Assembly: GCA_023145595.1 (NCBI GenBank)
Contig: JAGLDM010000028.1
Span: 1 to 8,145, forward strand
Direction: 5' to 3'
DNA from: Flavobacteriaceae bacterium
GTDB lineage: Bacteria > Bacteroidota > Bacteroidia > Flavobacteriales > Flavobacteriaceae
DNA: 8,145 bases
The notes below the pieces were generated by a model, which worked only from the letters and a program-made list of their open reading frames with translations, had not been told where the DNA came from and searched no databases. The position numbers were made by a program, and so were the translations under genes. This document shows, in pieces, positions 1-5,314 of this stretch (positions within the stretch are counted from its first letter, which is position 1; every line of letters starts with the position of its first letter).

Positions 1-320
1 CCTACCAAATAGAAATCACCACCAATAAAATCTAATTTACTGTTTTTTCTCAGTTGATTAGAAACGGTACGCAAATCAATAGGCTCCGAATTCTGAAACA
101 ACATAAATATTGCTTCATAAATTGCCTGGTGCCCTTCTTTGTAAAAAGCATCTGGATGCAATATATCAATCACATCATCAACCCCTTTTTTATCAATCAT
201 CATAGCGCCTAGAACTACTTCTTCTAAGTCTAATGCTTGTGGTGGGAGTTTTCCCTTTTCGAGAGAAATTACAGTGTTTCTTTTTACAATTTTTGAAGCT
301 TGAGGTTTCGGGTTTTCCAT
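1..320 (-). CDS. dnaB: Replicative DNA helicase DnaB, N-terminal part (cut by window edge)
   Basis: The reverse strand from the ATG at 320-318 reads open for 106 codons to the window edge. The product begins MENPKPQASK and carries LPPQALDLEEVVLGAMM at about residues 25-41, FYKEGHQAIYEAI at 59-71 and PIDLRTVSNQL at 80-90. These match the N-terminal domain of DnaB, the hexameric helicase that unwinds DNA ahead of the replication fork and recruits primase. The linker and the RecA-like ATPase domain (Walker A and B) lie outside the window, so completeness cannot be judged. About 24 residues precede the conserved LPPQA motif, a short basic extension of the kind often seen in this family. The gene is divergent from the DUF3810 gene. 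A perfect TACATTTG box sits only 5 bp upstream of the ATG. Family identification is secure; catalytic integrity is not visible. Confidence 0.93.
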   Translation of the reverse strand, partial: MENPKPQASKIVKRNTVISLEKGKLPPQALDLEEVVLGAMMIDKKGVDDVIDILHPDAFYKEGHQAIYEAIFMLFQNSEPIDLRTVSNQLRKNSKLDFIGGDFYLV

Positions 321-325
321 GGTAA

Positions 326-333
326 CAAATGTA
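326..333 (-). promoter_or_regulatory. Candidate Bacteroidota -7 box (TACATTTG) for dnaB
   Basis: Read on the minus strand, the eight bases are TACATTTG, an exact match to the TAnnTTTG -7 consensus of the primary sigma factor of Bacteroidota. No clear TTG -33 element is seen at the usual 17-23 bp spacing; the nearest is a CTG. The box ends 5 bp before the dnaB ATG, so transcription would begin at or within a few bases of the start codon. The consensus match is seen directly; promoter activity is inferred. Confidence 0.45.
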
Positions 334-432
334 TATTTTATGACGCTAAAAACAGTTTGATTTTCAATTTAACTTGTACACAGTTTTTGTTTATAACTAA
401 GTAATTTGTTAATAACTCATTAGGTAATTAAT

Positions 433-1539
433 ATGCGAAATATTCCTTATTTTTGGATGATGAAAAACAAAAAACACACCTGGTTTTGGGTGTTATTTCT
501 TCCGATACAATGGTTTGCTGTTCAAATATTATCAAATATACCGGCTTTTATTGAAGAATATTATTCCACAGGACTATTTCCTATTACCGTTAAGTTTCAG
601 CGTATTTTATTGGGGTGGATTCCTTTTTCAATTGGCGATGTTTTATATGTTATTGCTGTTTATCTGATTATTAAATCAATTGTGAATGCAATTCGTAAAA
701 GAAAAATTGGGATACTAAGAATTACAGCAACAATCTCTATTGTTTATTTTGTTTTTCAACTTTCTTGGGGTTTAAATTATTTACGAGAACCTATTCACAA
801 AACTTTTAATATTAGCGAGTTAAATTATACAACTGAAGAATTGAACGTGTTTACACTTAAGTTAGTTGAAACCATTAATAAAACTCAATTCGAAATAACC
901 CAAAATGATTCACTAAAAGTTTCTGTTCCATACACTCGTAAAGAAATCTATACTAAAGTGAATGTTGGATATAATAAGCTGAGTCAATTATACCCAGAAT
1001 TGATTTATAAAAATGAATCAATAAAGCATTCGCTCCTAAGTTATCCTTTAAGTTATATGGGGTTTTCTGGATATATAAATCCGTTTACCGGAGAAGCACA
1101 AGTAAATAGTCTCAATCCTTTAGTAACCTACCCCTCTACTAGTTGTCATGAAGTGGCACATCAATTAGGCTTTGCAGCCGAAAACGAGGCTAATTTTATT
1201 GGATTTTTAACAGCTATCAATAATGACGATATTTATTTTCAATATTCTGGCTATTATATGGCGTTGCGTTATGCGTTGAATGAATTATACATACGCGATA
1301 AAGAAAAATACAAATTTGCCTTAAAAGAATTGAATAAAGGTGTCCTTATTAATATGAAAGAAACTCAGGAGTATTGGCAGCAATTTCAAAATCCGTTAGA
1401 ACCCTATTTTAAAAGTATTTTTAATCAATACCTTAAGGCGAACAAACTAACTGAAGGAATTAAAAATTATAATTTGATGCTCGGGTTACTGATTAACTAT
1501 GAAAAGAATAAGCAAATAAACTTATTTATTTATGATTAA
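433..1539 (+). CDS. DUF3810 family membrane protein with HExxH zinc-metalloprotease-like motif
   Basis: The protein has 368 residues. The N-terminal third is hydrophobic, with likely membrane segments at about residues 16-35, 65-83 and 96-113. The rest is soluble and contains HEVAH at 239-243, followed by QLGFAAENEANF, so E250 or E252 could be the third metal ligand. This layout, and the C-terminal YNLMLGLLINY stretch, fit DUF3810, a family common in Bacteroidota. HExxH plus a downstream Glu is the gluzincin pattern, so a membrane-anchored zinc peptidase is plausible, but substrate and activity are unknown. The ATG at 433 gives the longest reading; two more Met codons at residues 9 and 10 are alternative starts, the latter giving MKNKKHTWFWVLF, a natural positively charged lead-in to the first membrane segment. 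No Shine-Dalgarno sequence is present. The 61-bp gap to the next gene contains a promoter-like box, so the genes need not be co-transcribed. Confidence 0.85.
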   Translation: MRNIPYFWMMKNKKHTWFWVLFLPIQWFAVQILSNIPAFIEEYYSTGLFPITVKFQRILLGWIPFSIGDVLYVIAVYLIIKSIVNAIRKRKIGILRITATISIVYFVFQLSWGLNYLREPIHKTFNISELNYTTEELNVFTLKLVETINKTQFEITQNDSLKVSVPYTRKEIYTKVNVGYNKLSQLYPELIYKNESIKHSLLSYPLSYMGFSGYINPFTGEAQVNSLNPLVTYPSTSCHEVAHQLGFAAENEANFIGFLTAINNDDIYFQYSGYYMALRYALNELYIRDKEKYKFALKELNKGVLINMKETQEYWQQFQNPLEPYFKSIFNQYLKANKLTEGIKNYNLMLGLLINYEKNKQINLFIYD

Positions 1540-1543
1540 CGCT

Positions 1544-1551
1544 TAATTTTG
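1544..1551 (+). promoter_or_regulatory. Candidate Bacteroidota -7 box (TAATTTTG) for the outer-membrane protein gene
   Basis: TAATTTTG matches TAnnTTTG exactly and lies 49 bp upstream of the ATG at 1601, just after the DUF3810 stop codon. That would give a 5' leader of roughly 45 bases. No good TTG -33 element is visible at the expected distance; the upstream DNA is TTTATT-rich. In AT-rich intergenic DNA a match can arise by chance, so this is a moderate call. Confidence 0.4.
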
Positions 1552-1600
1552 ACTTCTTTAATTCAACATTGAAGCACATAAAAATAACAGTTTTTATTTT

Positions 1601-3013
1601 ATGATTACTAGAAACTTTTTTCTTATAGTTCTAATTTTACTTGGGTCCAATTTACACTCCCAACGAAACTATAAATATGAAAATTTCGGAAACAGATCCA
1701 TTCTATTAAATGGAAATGTTACCGGTAGTGTTGATGATTTAGGAGCTACCTATTACAATCCTGCACGGCTCGCTTTAATAAAAGGTCCAGCGCTCTTAAT
1801 CAACGCGAAAATCTATGAAATTGCTAATATTAAAATAGCCAACATTACTCTTGATGGAAAAGATTTATCATCTTCTAAATTTAACAGCGTACCTAGCATG
1901 CTCGCAGGAACTTTTAAGTTAAAATCTCTAGAAGGTCATCATTTTGCTTATTCTGTTTTTTCAAAAAATTACTCCGATTTTTCTCTTGGTTATAAAGGAG
2001 AGGTAGAAGAAATATTAGATCCAGATCCATCATTAGCACTCAATAAATATGTTAGCGGCACAAGCATTAATAATAAACTACGAGAAAATTGGGTTGGAAT
2101 TTCTTGGGCAACTTCTATTTCTGAAAATTTTAGCATTGGCGCATCCTTATTTGGGTCTGATTATAAACATGAAATAGGGAGATCTGAAGAATTAAATATT
2201 ATTGATGATTCTGACAACGTTATTAATTACAATAAGTTAAGCGCTATTAAACAAGAATCTTATGGCCTTTTTGCTAAGATTGGCGCTGCTTGGCAGTTTC
2301 AAAAATTTACTTTAGGCGCAAACATGAGCCTACCTTATCTAGAAGTATATGGTAAAGGAAAATTTCACTTCGAAGAATTTCTATCTGGGATTGGTAATGG
2401 GGAGGATATCTTTACCTATAATGATTTTAACAATTTAGATTCAAAAAGAAAACAACCATTCGGAATGGCAATTGGTGCTGGGATTCCGTTTAAAAAGAAC
2501 ATGCTACATCTTGATGTAAGTTATAATGCACCTTTAAACAATTATGAGAAAGTCGGCATACCAAATTTAATTAGTGAAACTGAAGATGACATCCCTATTA
2601 CAACTTTTAACGAAGAGTTGAAATCTATTTTTAATTTTGGAGTAGGTGCAGAAATTTTCACTTCAGATTTTTTAAATTTTTATGGTAGTATTTCATCCGA
2701 TTTCTCCCCATACATCTACACATCTACTGACGAACCCAATGAAAACATACGACTCACTTCAAATTATTTTCATTATGGTTTTGGCGCTAATCTTTCTTTT
2801 AAATGGGCAAATATAATTATTGGAACCATTTATTCTAACGGAAGCATACGATATATAGAGTCTTCGGGTTTCCCCATCTCACCTGTAAATACCCCCTCTA
2901 ACGACCCCTCGAAACTCAAATCCAACCGATGGCGTTTTATTATAGGTTTTGAAATTTTATTTATTAACGAAGACAAACTTAAAAAGTACGGAATTGATAA
3001 AAATTTATTTTAA
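1601..3013 (+). CDS. Outer-membrane beta-barrel protein, FadL/OmpP1-like
   Basis: The protein has 470 residues and starts with a clear signal peptide: Arg4, a hydrophobic core at residues 6-15, and a likely cleavage site near S20-Q21. There is no lipobox cysteine. After this comes a region resembling the start of FadL/OmpP1 transporters, with GSVDDLGATYYNPARL at about residues 43-58; the YYNPA motif at 51-55 is typical of the plug/hatch region. The remainder alternates polar and hydrophobic residues with many aromatic-ended strands, for example RWRFIIGFEILF near residues 443-454, as expected for a beta barrel. A charged 16-residue tail follows the last strand. The likely location is the outer membrane, possibly transporting hydrophobic compounds, but the substrate is not deducible. 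The stop is 2 bp before the methyltransferase start, so the two are almost certainly co-transcribed. FadL family membership is less certain than the barrel fold. Confidence 0.75.
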   Translation: MITRNFFLIVLILLGSNLHSQRNYKYENFGNRSILLNGNVTGSVDDLGATYYNPARLALIKGPALLINAKIYEIANIKIANITLDGKDLSSSKFNSVPSMLAGTFKLKSLEGHHFAYSVFSKNYSDFSLGYKGEVEEILDPDPSLALNKYVSGTSINNKLRENWVGISWATSISENFSIGASLFGSDYKHEIGRSEELNIIDDSDNVINYNKLSAIKQESYGLFAKIGAAWQFQKFTLGANMSLPYLEVYGKGKFHFEEFLSGIGNGEDIFTYNDFNNLDSKRKQPFGMAIGAGIPFKKNMLHLDVSYNAPLNNYEKVGIPNLISETEDDIPITTFNEELKSIFNFGVGAEIFTSDFLNFYGSISSDFSPYIYTSTDEPNENIRLTSNYFHYGFGANLSFKWANIIIGTIYSNGSIRYIESSGFPISPVNTPSNDPSKLKSNRWRFIIGFEILFINEDKLKKYGIDKNLF

Positions 3014-3015
3014 AA

Positions 3016-3819
3016 ATGCATAAAATTATTTCTAGTATTCATAATCCAATCATAAAAGAAATTTGTCTTTTAACAGACAAATCTCGTGCTCGAAAAAAAT
3101 ACAATCGATTTATTATTGAAGGGCAGCGAGAAATTTCACTAGCCATTGAAGGAGGTTATCAAATTGCAACTATTTTATTTAACACCACTATTACCTCTTT
3201 AGATGCAATACAAGAGCTATTCCTTCTTGATCATACAGAACACATCGAAGTAAGCTCAGAGGTTTATCAAAAAATTGCATACAGGGGAACAACTGAAGGT
3301 GTTATTGCTGTTGTACAAACAAAAGACTTGGGTCTCCATAATTTGAAATTAGAAAAAGAATGTCCACTTATTCTTGTTGCTGAAGCACCTGAAAAACCAG
3401 GGAATATTGGTGCATTACTAAGGACAGCAGACGCTGCAAATGTTGATGCTGTTATTATTGCAAATCCAAAAACGGATTTATACAATCCAAATATTATTCG
3501 TTCTAGTGTGGGTTGTGTATTTACCAATCAAATTGCCACTGGGTCAACCACAGAAATTATATCATTTCTAAAAGAGAGAAATGTTGAAATTTATTGTGCT
3601 GCACTTTTAGAAGGTTCAGAAGTCTATCAAAAGCAAGATTTCACCCCTGCAAGCGCTATTGTTGTTGGAACAGAAGCAACAGGTCTATCTAGTGAATGGC
3701 TAGAGAATTCAACCAAGAATATTATTATTCCGATGCAAGGAAAAATTGATTCTATGAATGTTTCTGTTGCAGCAGGAATCCTTATTTTTGAGGCGAAAAG
3801 ACAACGGGATTTTAAATAA
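3016..3819 (+). CDS. TrmH/SpoU-family RNA 2'-O-ribose methyltransferase
   Basis: The product has 267 residues, the usual length for a single-subunit SpoU enzyme. These enzymes transfer a methyl group from S-adenosylmethionine to the 2'-OH of a ribose in rRNA or tRNA, using a trefoil-knot fold and acting as dimers. An N-terminal substrate-binding domain has FIIEGQREI at 32-40. The catalytic domain shows all three motifs: NIGALLRTADA at 130-140 with catalytic-type Arg136, GTEATGLS at 218-225, and IPMQGKIDSMNVSVAAG at 238-254. It most resembles the general rRNA methyltransferase group (RlmB/TsnR/YsgA-like) rather than the shorter tRNA TrmL, but the target nucleotide cannot be read from sequence. 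The start at ATG 3016 is 2 bp after the outer-membrane protein stop and gives the normal family N-terminus (SIHNPIIKEI), implying translational coupling or an operon. No T-tract terminator follows; a palindromic repeat lies 36 bp downstream. Confidence 0.92.
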   Translation: MHKIISSIHNPIIKEICLLTDKSRARKKYNRFIIEGQREISLAIEGGYQIATILFNTTITSLDAIQELFLLDHTEHIEVSSEVYQKIAYRGTTEGVIAVVQTKDLGLHNLKLEKECPLILVAEAPEKPGNIGALLRTADAANVDAVIIANPKTDLYNPNIIRSSVGCVFTNQIATGSTTEIISFLKERNVEIYCAALLEGSEVYQKQDFTPASAIVVGTEATGLSSEWLENSTKNIIIPMQGKIDSMNVSVAAGILIFEAKRQRDFK

Positions 3820-3855
3820 GGATTTCACAATAAGCAAAAAGTTTGTAATACTCCC

Positions 3856-3928
3856 TTTGTCACTCCTGTGAAGGCAAGAATCCAGAATTAGGTAAGGTTT
3901 AGATTCCTGCCTTCGCAGGAATGACAAA
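3856..3928. repeat. Imperfect inverted repeat of the 'TTCCTGCnTTCGCAGGAA' dispersed palindromic family
   Basis: Two 28-base arms, 3856-3883 and 3901-3928, are inverted copies separated by 17 bases. They match at 24 of 28 positions, and all four differences (3863, 3869, 3877, 3883 in the left arm) are transitions. The right arm is itself a perfect small hairpin: ATTCCTGC, CTTC loop, GCAGGAAT (3903-3922). The left arm no longer forms a clean inner hairpin. The unit, close to TTGTCATTCCTGCGAAGGCAGGAATC, is recognisable as a palindromic repeat scattered through intergenic DNA of many bacteria; translated, it yields the familiar spurious peptide SFLRRQESK. It is probably a non-autonomous mobile or REP-like element. 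As RNA it would form a long stem, but no T run follows on either strand, so it is not a canonical terminator. Confidence 0.75.
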
Positions 3929-3997
3929 TAAGAAACATTTAGTTCAATACAAGATTGCCGCAATTTTCACAAAGTATCGCAACAATAATAAAAAAAC

Positions 3998-5227
3998 ATG
4001 ACACCAAACACCCTATTTCATATCATCATTTCAATATTAATTATCAACTTTATTTTTGATAAAATACTAGACTTTTTAAATGCGAAACACTATAACGACA
4101 AACTGCCTTTAGAAGTCGCTGATGTTTATGATAAAACCGAATATTTAAAGTCGCAAAATTACAAAAAGGTAAACTTCAGATTAAGTACTATAACATCTTT
4201 AATATCAATTGTAATAACTTTGTTATTTTTACTTTTAGACGGGTTCGTATTTGTAGATGAAATTGCTAGAGATATCAGTGATAATAATATTATAATTACA
4301 CTTATTTTCTTCGGGATTATTATGTTAGGAAGTGATATTTTGATGACTCCTTTTTCATATTATAAAACCTTTGTGATTGAAGAAAAATTTGGATTCAACA
4401 AATCCACTAAGAAGTTGTTTTGGTTGGATAAATTGAAAGGTTGGCTAATGACTATTCTTTTGGGCGGACTTATCTTATCCCTTATTGTATGGTTTTATGA
4501 ATTTGCAGGAGATCAGTTTTGGATTTACGCATGGGGATTGGTTGCTGTATTTACCTTATTTATGAATATGTTTTACTCCACATTGATTGTTCCTTTGTTT
4601 AATAAACAAACCCTCTTAGAGGAAGGTGACCTAAAAATGGAAATTGAGCAGTTTGCTAAAAAGGTTGATTTTAAACTCGATAATATCTTTGTGATTGATG
4701 GCTCTAAACGCTCTAGCAAAGCAAATGCGTACTTTGCTGGATTCGGAAAAACAAAACGAATTGTCCTTTATGACACATTGATTAATGATTTATCAACTGA
4801 AGAAATTGTAGCGGTTTTAGCGCATGAAGTTGGGCATTACAAAAGAAAGCACACTATCTTTAATTTAACGGCTTCTATCCTACTCACCGGATTCACTTTA
4901 TATATTTTATCCCTTTTAATTAGCAATCCGTTGTTGTCTGAAGCCTTAGGAACACAACCAAGTTTTCATATTGGCTTGATTGCTTTCGGAATACTCTATT
5001 CGCCTATTTCAGAAATCACAGGCTTGTTAATGAATATCATTTCTCGTAAGTTTGAATACCAAGCAGATAATTATGCCAAAGAACATTATGGCGCTGCTCC
5101 TTTGGTTTCATCACTAAAAAAACTATCAAAAAATAGTTTGAGTAATTTAACTCCTCATAAAGCCTATGTTTTTATGCATTATTCGCATCCAACGTTGAGA
5201 GAGCGTATTGTCAATTTATTAAAATAA
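3998..5227 (+). CDS. M48 family membrane metalloprotease, Ste24/CAAX prenyl protease 1-like
   Basis: The protein has 409 residues, typical of the family. The N-terminal M48_N domain is recognisable by LPLEVADVYDKTEYLKSQNY at about residues 37-56 and has several membrane segments (about 7-25, 64-82, 100-120, 147-168, 173-197). The catalytic domain carries the zinc-binding HEVGH at 276-280, with Glu277 as the general base, and the third ligand in EYQAD, Glu353 to Asp357. Two further membrane segments lie at about 291-311 and 324-348. In eukaryotes Ste24 cleaves prenylated CAAX proteins; bacteria generally lack that substrate, so a role in membrane-protein quality control (compare HtpX, YfgC and related M48 enzymes) is more likely, but this is inference. 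All key residues are present. The ATG at 3998 is the only start that preserves the first membrane segment. No strong promoter box is seen in the 178-bp gap upstream. Confidence 0.92.
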   Translation: MTPNTLFHIIISILIINFIFDKILDFLNAKHYNDKLPLEVADVYDKTEYLKSQNYKKVNFRLSTITSLISIVITLLFLLLDGFVFVDEIARDISDNNIIITLIFFGIIMLGSDILMTPFSYYKTFVIEEKFGFNKSTKKLFWLDKLKGWLMTILLGGLILSLIVWFYEFAGDQFWIYAWGLVAVFTLFMNMFYSTLIVPLFNKQTLLEEGDLKMEIEQFAKKVDFKLDNIFVIDGSKRSSKANAYFAGFGKTKRIVLYDTLINDLSTEEIVAVLAHEVGHYKRKHTIFNLTASILLTGFTLYILSLLISNPLLSEALGTQPSFHIGLIAFGILYSPISEITGLLMNIISRKFEYQADNYAKEHYGAAPLVSSLKKLSKNSLSNLTPHKAYVFMHYSHPTLRERIVNLLK

Positions 5228-5253
5228 AAACTTATTGTAATTTCTATTGATAT

Positions 5254-5275
5254 AACCCCTCAAAAAAAGGGTTTT
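5254..5275 (+). terminator. Weak candidate terminator hairpin after the M48 protease gene
   Basis: AACCC (5254-5258) can pair with GGGTT (5269-5273) across a 10-base A-rich loop, 26 bp after the protease stop codon. Only two T residues follow directly, then CCTCTTG, so the U-tract is poor. The short stem and large loop make this a weak call; it may simply reduce read-through into rel. Confidence 0.3.
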
Positions 5276-5282
5276 CCTCTTG

Positions 5283-5310
5283 TTGTTTAACAATAATTCA
5301 ACTACTTTTA
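5283..5310 (+). promoter_or_regulatory. Candidate promoter for rel: TTG, 17 bp, TACTTTTA
   Basis: TTG at 5283-5285 is followed after 17 bp by TACTTTTA at 5303-5310, which matches TAnnTTTG at 7 of the 8 positions counting the two free ones. Spacing agrees with the Bacteroidota primary-sigma pattern. The TTG also forms the left end of an exact 11-bp palindrome, TTGTTTAACAA (5283-5293), which could be an operator. The -7 box ends 4 bp before the ATG at 5315, implying an extremely short or absent 5' leader. The elements are seen directly; function is inferred. Confidence 0.35.
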
Positions 5311-5314
5311 TTCT

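Noticed and set aside
374..382. TTGTACACA, one mismatch from the DnaA box TTATnCACA, near dnaB
   Set aside because: It is an isolated single site with no clustered boxes or AT-rich unwinding element arranged as in an origin; probably chance.
384..408. TTTTTG followed by GTAATTTG as a possible promoter for the DUF3810 gene
   Set aside because: The -7 element mismatches the conserved TA of TAnnTTTG and the spacing is too short, so it was not listed as a promoter.
3267..3527. Minus-strand open frame of 86 codons inside the methyltransferase gene
   Set aside because: It is antisense to the conserved catalytic domain and resembles no known family; a shadow frame.
3856..3928. The inverted repeat considered as a Rho-independent terminator or as a short CRISPR array
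   Set aside because: No T-tract follows on either strand, and there are only two inverted copies rather than regularly spaced direct repeats.
3709..3963. Minus-strand open frame of 84 codons overlapping the methyltransferase end and the repeat
   Set aside because: Its SFLRRQESK peptide is the translation of the palindromic repeat, and the rest is antisense to a strongly conserved gene. There is no independent support for coding.
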